NCBI GenBank assembly: GCA_030674155.1
Contig: CM060344.1
Coordinates: forward strand, 29,794,188-29,858,187
Source of the DNA: Stramonita haemastoma
Lineage: Eukaryota > Mollusca > Gastropoda > Neogastropoda > Muricidae
Direction: 5' to 3'
DNA length: 64,000 nt
Of this stretch, positions 56,401 through 62,234 are shown piece by piece. Position 1 is the first letter of the stretch. The number at the start of each line of letters is the position of its first letter. The position numbers were made by a program, and so were the translations under genes. The notes beneath the pieces are model-generated. The model ran no database searches, was not told where the DNA came from, and was given only the letters and a program-made list of their open reading frames with translations.

Positions 56401-56826
56401 GCTAAGGGATCAGACAGTTGGTATGACACATGTGATTACCCTAAAGACAGTCCTTTACATTCAGCTGTAAATAAAAAGGTTATTGGTAAGATGAAAGATG
56501 AAATGAATGGAACTAGAATAAAAGAGTATGTTGGTTTGAGAGCAAAAATGTATAGTGTCGCTAGTCAAACTAGTGTTATTAAAAAAGCAAAAGGGATCAG
56601 CAAACCTGTAGTTAAGATGGCTATATCACACGACAACTATAAAGAAGCACTCTTTGATTCTAAAGTGTTTCATCATGACAATGTAAAACTAAGGTCTGAA
56701 TTGCATCAGATCAACACAACTGTTGTAACAAAGAAGTCATTAGATTCTAACAACACAAAGCGCGTGTTTGTATGCCCAGAGTTGTCATATGCAATTGGTC
56801 ATTGGAGAACAAAAAAAAATAAATAG
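53416..56826 (+). CDS. POLB: Protein-primed family B DNA polymerase
   Basis: 1136 residues, intact, with all catalytic motifs. Exonuclease: Exo I 'YADFES' (D348, E350), Exo II 'FHNLRGYDSHL' (D498), Exo III 'YLMADVCLLAD' (Y629, D633). Polymerase: motif A 'YLDANNLYG' (D730, Y735), motif B 'KLMNNSCFGKT' (K875-G883), motif C 'YTDTDSF' (D974, D976). The TPR1-type region is represented around 'SHYISAPGMSWDAFLKFTG' (~658-676). Between Exo I and Exo II sits an embedded treble-clef/endonuclease VII-like module: CxxC at 440/443, DHDH at 458-461, CN at 474. The ~340-residue N-terminal extension may supply the terminal-protein priming function (inference). An AATAAA (56818-56823) abuts the stop codon. 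Confidence 0.97.
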   Translation: MTEIPSFFEDTNVVITPARGGRKISSIFQETDLEIIDNTNSYASIQHAIAQIPDKLTILPPVKVQIAMNIEYTTVSEETIQAWVSTMQKAVYSYNDFTASWADEMVDRFNMASEEAKLRGSGWTEGKVLQIKLYQTKFFPFVGKSYIPLPRTLVLKRAVLNIKNSDDKCFMWCILAKLYYVRKNAERVCNYEQYEHELNFNGIDFPVGLGKIEQFESQNKPITVNVYTWSEEDDLLPLRISSESPTVGEPHAKHVDLLLVTDGAKQHYTLIRTMSRLLAYTTANGKKQEFCRRCLVRISSIEAALKHREHCKSSTDCITKLITPKPGSTVSFKNWKKLQPNPYVVYADFESIIVPYQGPKPKTLPKTAVVNNHQICSYAFIVVRSDGEHTKPQLYRGPDAAKHFLEQMKKLRADLSNRLNLSEIIMTTEDQEQYNLARHCWICGHTLENTEDNPTVRDHDHISGKFRGAAHSNCNLQLKFDPKTWKLPIFFHNLRGYDSHLILQAVTDEFQKVSCIAQSSEKYMTFTLNYLSFYDSAQHMMGTLESLAASLSCCPITEKYFDPSLVRKGVYPYEYMNSWNRFDEDALPPKGAFFSSLKGKDISDSDYQHAKAAWEKLKCKTMADYHDNYLMADVCLLADVFENYRKTCKKHYSLDPSHYISAPGMSWDAFLKFTGVKIDLLSDLPMLQMIEDGLRGGISMASHSYCKANNKYLDDYDPNKPSNYIMYLDANNLYGWAMCQSLPLRNFKMLPGPFDVNEFLNTLRTMSPDQPLGLIAEVDLEYPSELHDQHNDYPLAAERKKIGAEPPKLVPNLLNKKKYVCHYRLLQFYLRHGLCLTAVHRMIWFDQGQFMKPYIMKNTELRTKATDTSEKDFFKLMNNSCFGKTMENPHKRKDVRLVTEENQAIKLTSKPQYQNFRKFHDSLYGIMMKKLRVILDKPVFIGFTVLELSKLLMLEFLYDYFKPLYPESRVLYTDTDSFILDIPTKDFYKDMETEVAKGSDSWYDTCDYPKDSPLHSAVNKKVIGKMKDEMNGTRIKEYVGLRAKMYSVASQTSVIKKAKGISKPVVKMAISHDNYKEALFDSKVFHHDNVKLRSELHQINTTVVTKKSLDSNNTKRVFVCPELSYAIGHWRTKKNK
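56818..56823 (+). terminator. Polyadenylation signal of POLB
   Basis: AATAAA immediately before the TAG stop at 56824-56826. The convergent minus-strand gene has its own AATAAA (plus-strand tttatt) near 56869-56874. Confidence 0.5.
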
Positions 56827-56902
56827 CTTACATTTATTTACTCTTCAAATATAAAAACAGTATAAATCTTTTTATTAAAATAGCTTTACTTTTTTTTAGT
56901 CT
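56827..56902. other. Convergent intergenic region with duplicated gene end
   Basis: 'tcttcaaatataaaaacagt' + 'ataaatctttttattaaa' (56840-56880 region) is a diverged copy of the 3' end of the neighbouring minus-strand gene ('tcttcaaatattaaaacagc' ...). It is an old small tandem duplication. Confidence 0.6.
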
Positions 56903-57238
56903 TCAAATATTAAAACAGCATGAATCGCTTTTTTTGTTATTAAATAAATATTCTAACATATTGTTTTCATGGGTTTCTAGATCATCGAAATGGTCTGGTG
57001 TAAATGGTTTTATTACGGTCTTCCCATTTAATTCATGAACTGTAAACTGTTGAACAAACATTTGTAATATGGGGGTGCCACGGTCATACTCTCGTTCTTT
57101 TAATAGTAATTCTTTATCAGAGCTTTCTAAGTGAACACCAGCATATTTATTTTGCCATTCAGGAAAAACAATGCGCATGCGATTATCACCTGTAATGAAA
57201 ACATAAGTAATAACAGGACTAGTTGTCTGAGCTTCCAT
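56903..57238 (-). CDS. Unknown Polinton protein, ~111 aa
   Basis: An ATG at 57238 is preferred over an upstream GTG at 57247. It reads 'MEAQTTSPVITYVFITGDN', 'RIVFPEWQNKYAGVHLESSD', 'FTPDHFDDLETHENNMLEYL' and ends '...DSCCFNI'. No membrane segment. The C-terminal double Cys four to five residues from the end could accept a lipid, but CFNI is a poor CaaX box. It lies 3' of the integrase on the same strand, 27 bp after its start-proximal neighbour's stop. Family not recognised. Confidence 0.6.
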   Translation of the reverse strand: MEAQTTSPVITYVFITGDNRMRIVFPEWQNKYAGVHLESSDKELLLKEREYDRGTPILQMFVQQFTVHELNGKTVIKPFTPDHFDDLETHENNMLEYLFNNKKSDSCCFNI

Positions 57239-57264
57239 TTTAAACACACAAACGTATACACAAA

Positions 57265-58221
57265 TTAACTAACTGGCGGGATGATTTGGAGTTCTTCCTT
57301 TACAAATGCTCTTTTTGGCGCTGGTCGTTTTGATGTAGGTGTTTCTCTTAAATAATACACAGGGGGATTCATTCTTATAACTGTTTTAATTTCATAGGTA
57401 TCCATGCTCCAGATAGGGTCAGTTGCTCTTCTTCGGCTGTCACCTTCTGCCTCACCTGGTGCGTACAGGTGCCTTACTTTCACTCCAAATGGTATTAGTT
57501 TGTCAGTTGTTGAATGTTGGCTGATACCAATCGATTTGAGTTTAATTGCTTTGATGGGTTTTAATCCTGTGGCCTTTGATTCTTCATCATTCATAGCACG
57601 CAGTACTGAGGAAAGTCTTCTAACCCAGTCAGTGTTACGAGCATTGTCTAGAATTTCTCTATGGTACTGATATGAGAACAGCCGTTCAGACAACTGCTTG
57701 TTGAAGTTTTCCACTAAAGCCTGTGATCTGTGAACGCTTGGAATGCCTCTTTTAATAACAACTCTGTGTTTTAACAGCAGTTGACTAACTTGGCCTTTAA
57801 ATTCCTTTCCATCATCAACTTGAACCATACGAGGATAAGTCAGCGGACCACGTCTGTAAATTTCTTGTAGAGCAACAGCAACAGCAATGGCGCTCTTCTG
57901 TGTTAATGGTTCTGCATCTTTGTATCTTGATGCCAGATCAATAACAGTAAGCGCATATTTAAATCTCTTTCTTCTTATTGTGTCGTGAGGCAAATATAAA
58001 AGGTCCATTTGATGTGTGTCGTTTGGTATTGCGTTAACAAAGTGAGGTCGTTTTATTCGTTTGGGTGCTGGCAAGTATATTTGCCATACTGCTTGTTTGG
58101 ACAGCCATGCCTTTGCTGTGGATTCACTAACACCTGCAGCTTCACTAAGCTTTGTAATAGCTGTTAGACCCTTCCAGTAACCTTTGGGTGAATAATAAAT
58201 TTTAGCTAGCTTAGTGTCCAT
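57265..58221 (-). CDS. INT: Retroviral-type (DDE) integrase
   Basis: 318 residues from ATG 58221. An N-terminal helix-turn-helix-like region (~20-47, 'ITKLSEAAGVSESTAKAWLS') precedes the RNase H-fold catalytic core. The D,D,E triad is D73 ('HQMDLLYL'), D136 ('VQVDDGKEF') and E171 ('ALVENFNKQL'), with 34 residues between the last two, as in retroviral integrases. The C-terminal part ('FGVKVRHLY' ... 'PVYYLRETPTS') looks like the small beta-barrel or chromo-like domain of the family. The enzyme inserts the element, generating the 5-6 bp duplication seen at 46369/62230. It starts 10 bp downstream of the 135-aa gene stop, consistent with cotranscription. Intact. Confidence 0.96.
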   Translation of the reverse strand: MDTKLAKIYYSPKGYWKGLTAITKLSEAAGVSESTAKAWLSKQAVWQIYLPAPKRIKRPHFVNAIPNDTHQMDLLYLPHDTIRRKRFKYALTVIDLASRYKDAEPLTQKSAIAVAVALQEIYRRGPLTYPRMVQVDDGKEFKGQVSQLLLKHRVVIKRGIPSVHRSQALVENFNKQLSERLFSYQYHREILDNARNTDWVRRLSSVLRAMNDEESKATGLKPIKAIKLKSIGISQHSTTDKLIPFGVKVRHLYAPGEAEGDSRRRATDPIWSMDTYEIKTVIRMNPPVYYLRETPTSKRPAPKRAFVKEELQIIPPVS

Positions 58222-58230
58222 TTTTTAATA

Positions 58231-58638
58231 CTAACCAATCTTTTGGGCTATAAAATACACAACAGTCATGCCAATCACAATAAAGGCTATTTCTCCCCCT
58301 TTTTGTTTTTCTGTTAGTTGGTAAAAGTCTGATAACTTTGGAGGGGCAGATTGTTGCAGTTTTTCACCTGTCACTAAATAGTATTCTTTAATAGCATTGT
58401 CGACGTTCTTAAATGTATATGCAGCATGTCCTTGTTGTTTAAGTCTTTCATTAATAAAATCTAACTGTGCAAGTCTTTGTTTATCATAGGCGTCCTGTGC
58501 TGCTGCCAGTTGTTCCATTGCTTTGTTATGTCTTTGTCTCTCTTCATCGTTTCGCAGTTTACTAAACATATAATTGCTGCCTGAGAATGCTAATGCATTA
58601 ACCACAGCACCGCCAACCATCATAACAAGAGAAGCCAT
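58231..58638 (-). CDS. Polinton 135-aa membrane protein
   Basis: ATG 58638. N-terminal hydrophobic stretch 'MMVGGAVVNALAFSGSNYMF', a charged helical or coiled-coil region at about 28-70 ('RNDEERQRHNKAMEQLAAA'), then 'AIKEYYLVTGEKLQ' and 'PKLSDFYQLTEKQK'. A C-terminal transmembrane helix is at about 115-133 ('IAFIVIGMTVVYFIAQ'). I recognise this layout and the 'PKLSDFY' motif as a recurrent Polinton protein. Biochemical role unknown. Three bases separate its ATG from the stop of the 76-aa gene upstream. Confidence 0.85.
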   Translation of the reverse strand: MASLVMMVGGAVVNALAFSGSNYMFSKLRNDEERQRHNKAMEQLAAAQDAYDKQRLAQLDFINERLKQQGHAAYTFKNVDNAIKEYYLVTGEKLQQSAPPKLSDFYQLTEKQKGGEIAFIVIGMTVVYFIAQKIG

Positions 58639-58641
58639 TTT

Positions 58642-58872
58642 TTACATATTAATATTTTCTGGAATTATTCCCTGTTTGACTAAAAAGTCTTTTGTTGCAA
58701 TTGAAGCTGTTATTACAGCAACCAATTTTGCAGAGTCTTCAAAATCTAGTTTTCCTAGGTCTGCCGCTTTTATTCTGAATAAACTTTTACCGAGCATTGT
58801 GTAACCAACACTTAATCCCCCAATCACAGCAGAATGGTAGATAAGGTTTACAACAGTTTTTTCAGCACTCAT
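58642..58872 (-). CDS. Polinton 76-aa small membrane protein
   Basis: ATG 58872. 'IYHSAVIGGLSVGYTMLGK' forms a short hydrophobic helix and 'VITASIATKDFLVKQGIIP' is the conserved C-terminal half; I recognise both as recurrent in Polintons. It is the first gene of the minus-strand unit 76-aa, 135-aa, INT, 111-aa. It is divergent from the 182-aa gene over 36 bp. Function unknown. Confidence 0.85.
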   Translation of the reverse strand: MSAEKTVVNLIYHSAVIGGLSVGYTMLGKSLFRIKAADLGKLDFEDSAKLVAVITASIATKDFLVKQGIIPENINM

Positions 58873-58908
58873 TTTTAGATTTCTTTTTTTTTAAAAGTAA
58901 ATAAAAAA
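58873..58908. promoter_or_regulatory. 36-bp divergent promoter, 76-aa / 182-aa genes
   Basis: A T-rich/A-rich stretch ('ttttttttttaaaagtaaat') between divergent ATGs, similar in style to the other two compact divergent gaps. Confidence 0.45.
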
Positions 58909-59457
58909 ATGAATTGTGATGATCTGCTACAATGTGCCAGTGTTCCTGAGATTACAGTTACTGATGAGCAAGCACTGCTTACTAAAAAAGAAAGATTATA
59001 TTCTCTTGCTGCCTGTGGAAAAACAAAACAGTACCTAGGAACAGAGTTTAGTTTGGATAAGATTCAACAAATGTCAGTGCAAGACATTGAAAAATATTAC
59101 AACAGATATGAAGCACAGTTAGGATCAAGAATGGTAAAAAGCGTTGGTCAAACAGTTTTAAGTTTATACGTAAAGTTAGTAAGTCGTTTTGCTCCTGTTG
59201 ATTCAGAACAAGACTTCATATATGATTTGGCGCAGGACCCCATTCTAACAAAGTCTTTAGAATCTGTTGGGTGTGATCTGTACTATAGATTTGGAACGTT
59301 CTTAGCGCCATTAGCTATGGGACTGATTACTTTTAATCATATAGATTTTAGTTGTATAAAAAATGGAGAGCCAAGAGAAGAGTCAACCAAAACTGGAGAG
59401 TCAAGTGACTCTGCAAGCGACCCCGCAAGCGACCCCCCAAGTTTCCACAGTAACTAA
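58909..59457 (+). CDS. Conserved Polinton 182-aa protein
   Basis: ATG 58909. Core motifs 'IQQMSVQDIEKYYNRYEAQL', 'KSVGQTVLSLYVKLVSRFAP' and 'VGCDLYYRFGTFLAPLAMGL' recur in Polinton proteins, from recognition. A hydrophobic segment near residues 128-145 may be membrane-associated. The C-terminal tail has a short 'DSASDPASDP' repeat. Its 3' end overlaps the 130-aa gene by about 95 bp. Function unknown. Confidence 0.8.
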   Translation: MNCDDLLQCASVPEITVTDEQALLTKKERLYSLAACGKTKQYLGTEFSLDKIQQMSVQDIEKYYNRYEAQLGSRMVKSVGQTVLSLYVKLVSRFAPVDSEQDFIYDLAQDPILTKSLESVGCDLYYRFGTFLAPLAMGLITFNHIDFSCIKNGEPREESTKTGESSDSASDPASDPPSFHSN

Positions 59458-59755
59458 ACATCCTGGGCGAGTTGTGGCTGGTAAAAGATTAGCTGAGTGG
59501 AATCGACTAGAAAAAATTAATGAACAAACCAAACAAAAACTGTTGTCTAAGAATAATGAGTCAGCAGAGCCGTTACTTCCAAAAGAAAACAAAAAGAAGT
59601 TACAAAAGAAGACAGTCAAATGTCTTTTAAGGCAATGGGGTTTGTCATGGTTGGTGTTGGTGGTTATCTGGCTTACAATTTATATAAAGAATATAAGCCA
59701 GCAAAGCCAGCAAAGCCAGAACAACTGCATAAAAAAGAAACAAAGACAGAAGTAA
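59363..59755 (+). CDS. Polinton 130-aa protein, 'HPGRVVAGKRLAEWNR' motif
   Basis: ATG 59363 lies inside the 182-aa gene. A Gln/Thr-rich N terminus precedes 'HPGRVVAGKRLAEWNRLEK' (33-51), a basic motif recurrent in Polintons, then a Lys-rich linker. In this frame a hydrophobic helix follows (about 92-108, 'WGLSWLVLVVIWLTIYI'). The next frame over the same DNA also gives a transmembrane helix (the 65-aa protein). The intended product could therefore be a single protein altered by a frameshift in the A-rich stretch at 59580-59610, or two overlapping genes. Confidence 0.65.
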   Translation: MESQEKSQPKLESQVTLQATPQATPQVSTVTKHPGRVVAGKRLAEWNRLEKINEQTKQKLLSKNNESAEPLLPKENKKKLQKKTVKCLLRQWGLSWLVLVVIWLTIYIKNISQQSQQSQNNCIKKKQRQK

Positions 59756-59817
59756 AAGAAGAAGAAAAACCATTAACATGCTTAAAACTTCAGAATGATC
59801 CATTTTTAATGCAATAA
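59620..59817 (+). CDS. 65-aa single-pass membrane protein, or shifted C terminus of the 130-aa gene
   Basis: ATG 59620. 'MGFVMVGVGGYLAYNLYKEY' is a good transmembrane helix with glycine spacing typical of Polinton proteins. It is followed by a KPAKPAKPE / KKETKTEVKEEE tail. It overlaps the 130-aa frame by 136 bp. The stop is at 59815-59817. See the 130-aa entry for the alternative reading. Confidence 0.6.
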   Translation: MSFKAMGFVMVGVGGYLAYNLYKEYKPAKPAKPEQLHKKETKTEVKEEEKPLTCLKLQNDPFLMQ

Positions 59818-59820
59818 TAT

Positions 59821-60048
59821 TAGGTAAGTAGTTATTGTAGAACTTGATTAGATACTTATTAATAACGTGTTAAGTATTAGGCAAGTAGTTATTGTAGAAC
59901 TTGATTAGATACTTATTAATAACTTGATAAGTATTAGGTAAGTAGTTATTGTAAAACTTGATTAGATACTTATTAATAACTTGATAAGTATTAGGTAAGT
60001 AGTTATTGTAGAACTTGATAAGATACTTATTAATAACTTGATAAGTTG
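59821..60048 (+). repeat. 57-bp tandem repeat, four copies
   Basis: Copies start at 59821, 59878, 59935 and 59992; core 'taggtaagtagttattgta' then 'ttgattagatacttattaat'. Copies differ at only a few positions. AT-rich and noncoding, between the plus-strand gene cluster and the right-end gene. Further single motifs ('aacttgataagtt') trail to about 60235. Confidence 0.92.
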
Positions 60049-60278
60049 TTATTACTAACTTCTTAAAAGTAACTTAGGATTGGATTCTTACAGTTTTTAA
60101 AAAGAACTTAACATGTGTAACTATTATTCCAAAACTATCTAATAACATTTTTAATCTGTCTGAAACTAATCAAAACTATTCAGACTTGTATAACTTGATA
60201 GGAACCTATAAACAACTTGCTAAGTTTTGAAAATAACTTGTTCTGAATGCAGTGGGAAAGGGCCGGTGCATGGGTTAG

Positions 60279-60325
<47 letters not shown>

Positions 60326-60701
60326 TGGGGTAGGTGTCTTTGTGCATTATCTTTGAATAAGCCCAGCGCTAAGTAATTCTTTTGGTGAATTCTCGACAGG
60401 ATCGCTGACAGGTGAGGATAGGCTTTTGTTGAGTTTTCAATGCAGCCACAGAGAGCACTTGTCAAAGCTTGATTCAATAAACAAGTCAATTGAACGAAGT
60501 GCTGCTTTGTGGCCGCCTGAATAGGCAGCCTAAATATTGAAGCAGGGCGGTGAAGCGAAGCGAAGCGAAGCGAAGCGAAGCAGGCAGACTGTTAAGCAAA
60601 GTGGCGAAGCGAGCTAAAAACACACACACACACACACATTTATATACACTATTTACAAAGTCATGGCACAACTTGTTTTCTGGAGAAGTGTTTACCAGCA
60701 A
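60049..60701. other. Right-end noncoding region with low-complexity tracts
   Basis: Contains a run of 37 T (60286-60322), six copies of GAAGC (60552-60581) and (CA)9 (60621-60638). On the minus strand a short open stretch ('LNQALTSALCGCIENSTKAY') precedes the A-run, as a retroposed transcript would, but no AATAAA is seen. I call no gene here. Confidence 0.7.
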
Positions 60702-60885
60702 GACCTACTGTTCACGCGTGAACGGTACTATTTTTAGAATCCTATCTGTCGGAGCTGGCTTGTCTGGAAGACCTACCGATCACGCGTGAACGGTACTATT
60801 TTTAGAATCCTATCTGTCGAAGCTGGTTTGTCTGGAAGACCTACCGATCACGCGTGAACGGTACTATTTTTAGAATCCTAGAGTC
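60702..60885. repeat. 68-bp tandem repeat with palindromic core, 2.7 copies
   Basis: Copies start at 60702, 60770 and 60838. Each contains TCACGCGTGA, a perfect 10-bp palindrome, extended to gttcacgcgtgaac (14 bp) in copy 1, followed by 'cggtactatttttagaatcc'. The array ends at the stop codon of the 303-aa minus-strand gene. Confidence 0.92.
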
Positions 60886-61789
60886 CTTGTGAATTTTGGA
60901 GCCGGCTTGTTTCTGGTACATGGGGATCTTCTTTCCAGATGGAAGCAAATTCTGGCACTTGCAGCATGCTCTTAATGTCATTTAGCTTGCTGTAAATAAA
61001 ACGAAAGGGGAGACCAACAGCAAAAAATCCAGGATATTCATAAAGAACACCTGCAACGGCTCGTAATTTCCGTGCATGAACATCAGAATAGCCTGTTTTT
61101 GCTTTCAGCCAGTCAGCCCAAGTTTCTTTTATTCTCCCTTCTTTCCTCTCCTTCTCCTGCCAGTTTTTACACAGATTTAAAAAGCTGCCAAATTGAATGT
61201 AAATCATCATAGTCTGCGCATCTTGTCTAGCTAAATTTCTCACTCCTTTTTTTAATCTTTTTACCATTTCGTCTTCATTTGGTGGGTTTTCAAATAATTT
61301 ATCAGAAAAAGCTTCTCTGAAAATCGCTGTTTTTATATCAGCTTTATTAGAAATCAGATAATTGTGTAATGCCTGTGGAGTTGTGAGATCATTTCTGTTT
61401 TTCTTTACTCCTGTTTTTTCTTTAAACAACTGCTCAATCTTTCTTTTCGGCTTTTTAGGTAATTCTATCGGCCCTTCTTTTACAGCTTTATCTACAATTT
61501 GTACCATTTCTTCAAAATACTTCCGATTCTCTAACAAAGCTTTCTTCTCTTCGTCTGTCCAAAATTCTGATGGTGTTGGTGGCGGAAGAGAAATTTCCTG
61601 AGCTTGTTGAAAAGTTGTAGCTAGTTGAGTTGCTTGCCGACTGCCTTTAGCTTTTTTTGGTGCCATCTCTTTAATCAAATTATTAGATTTAGCCATATAC
61701 TCTGAAAGTTCCATTGTGATATCACTACTATCTTCAAAAAGATCTGATCCTGACGAAATACTATCTTGAGACATGTATGTTTGAGACAT
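60878..61789 (-). CDS. Right-end Polinton gene, ~303 aa, unknown
   Basis: An ATG at 61789 ('MSQTYMSQDSISSG') is preferred. The frame opens about 29 codons earlier, but only with a TTG. The N-terminal ~60 residues are acidic and Ser-rich, then a basic 'MAPKKAKGSR' segment (possible nuclear signal), a Lys/Glu-rich middle, and a compact C-terminal domain 'TWADWLKAKTGYSDVHARKL' ... 'VLYEYPGFFAVGLPFRFIY'. This W/R/YP pattern resembles a helical DNA-binding-like domain that I have seen in Polinton right-end genes, though I cannot name it. It is the only gene next to a TIR at its 5' end, with a factor-rich upstream region. A regulatory or early role is an inference. Confidence 0.72.
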   Translation of the reverse strand: MSQTYMSQDSISSGSDLFEDSSDITMELSEYMAKSNNLIKEMAPKKAKGSRQATQLATTFQQAQEISLPPPTPSEFWTDEEKKALLENRKYFEEMVQIVDKAVKEGPIELPKKPKRKIEQLFKEKTGVKKNRNDLTTPQALHNYLISNKADIKTAIFREAFSDKLFENPPNEDEMVKRLKKGVRNLARQDAQTMMIYIQFGSFLNLCKNWQEKERKEGRIKETWADWLKAKTGYSDVHARKLRAVAGVLYEYPGFFAVGLPFRFIYSKLNDIKSMLQVPEFASIWKEDPHVPETSRLQNSQGL

Positions 61790-62029
61790 ATTTACAGGCA
61801 AAACACTTCTCTCACACACGTCTGCACAGCACAACCCTCCAATGTGAAATGAGACGTCAGTTGCTAACAACACCAAGTGCTGGGCGGACGTGACGTAACT
61901 GTTGCTAATCAGCTGATTCTATCTAGTCTTGTGATTGGAGAATCGTAGGAAACATGTCTAGACATGTTTTTGTGTAAGGCGGGAATAAGCCTGCCTGCAA
62001 TATAAATCAATAGGTTTTTGCGCACCAGC
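61790..62029 (-). promoter_or_regulatory. Right-end promoter region
   Basis: 240 bp between the 303-aa start and the right TIR, read leftwards. From distal to proximal: a p53-family site at 61950-61969, a CCAAT box (ATTGG at 61934-61938), a 12-bp palindrome aatcagctgatt with an E-box core CAGCTG (61907-61918), the CRE-like TGACGTAA (61891-61898), and a second CRE-like half, gacgtca (61853-61859). Factor binding is inferred from motif matches only. Confidence 0.55.
61950..61969. promoter_or_regulatory. Perfect p53-family response element
   Basis: Two abutting decamers, AAACATGTCT and AGACATGTTT. Each fits RRRCWWGYYY at every position with no spacer, and together they form a 20-bp perfect palindrome. 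It is centred about 170 bp upstream of the right-end gene's ATG. Confidence 0.7.
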
Positions 62030-62229
62030 TATACTCCCAGGCTGGCATTGTGTTATCGATCTGGTTTGCTGCCCAGCCGAGTTTGCCTTACATATTAATG
62101 TAATTACCGCTGTTGCGTCATTTTTTTGGTGTGTGTGGCTACATAAGAGAATAGTAAAATGTTCGTTCAAAATTAAGGCCAAATCGCCAGGTTTGGCCTT
62201 GAGCTTGAACCTACATTTTACTATTCTCT
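62030..62229 (-). repeat. Polinton right terminal inverted repeat
   Basis: 200 bp, reverse complement of the left TIR with one mismatch. Ends ...CTATTCTCT. Confidence 0.97.
62146..62229. other. Terminal hairpin palindrome, right
   Basis: Exact reverse complement of the left 84-bp palindrome, so both termini read identically from the outside in. There is no flip/flop difference between the two ends of this copy. Confidence 0.9.
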
Positions 62230-62234
62230 ACCTG
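62230..62234. repeat. Polinton target-site duplication, right
   Basis: ACCTG, pairing with 46369-46373. Confidence 0.85.

Larger units (their letters stand above)
46374..62229. mobile_element. Polinton/Maverick, complete, 15,856 bp
   Basis: Bounded by 200-bp terminal inverted repeats and a 5-6 bp target-site duplication. It encodes the hallmark set: protein-primed type B DNA polymerase, retroviral-type integrase, FtsK/HerA-type packaging ATPase, double-jelly-roll major capsid protein and a penton-like minor capsid protein. A set of small membrane proteins that I recognise as recurrent in Polintons is also present. Size and termini (5'-AG) fit the family. The TIRs differ at one base (46567), so the insertion is recent, yet two genes are frameshifted. 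No maturation protease was recognised. These elements can behave as transposons or as integrated viruses. Whether this copy makes virions is not shown by the sequence. Confidence 0.97.

Noticed and set aside
57236..57247. GTG start three codons upstream for the 111-aa gene
   Set aside because: Eukaryotic initiation strongly prefers ATG and one lies just inside the frame at 57238. The TTG-extended start of the 303-aa gene (61876) and the TTG start at 49532 were set aside for the same reason.
60220..60489. 89-codon minus-strand frame ending in a poly-Lys run
   Set aside because: The Lys run is the 37-base T tract. The remainder has no recognisable motif and no polyadenylation signal, so it is noted only as part of the noncoding region.
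61966..62015. TATA box for the right-end gene
   Set aside because: 'aatataaatcaa' is on the plus strand, pointing away from the gene; the minus strand offers only a weak TTTATAT.
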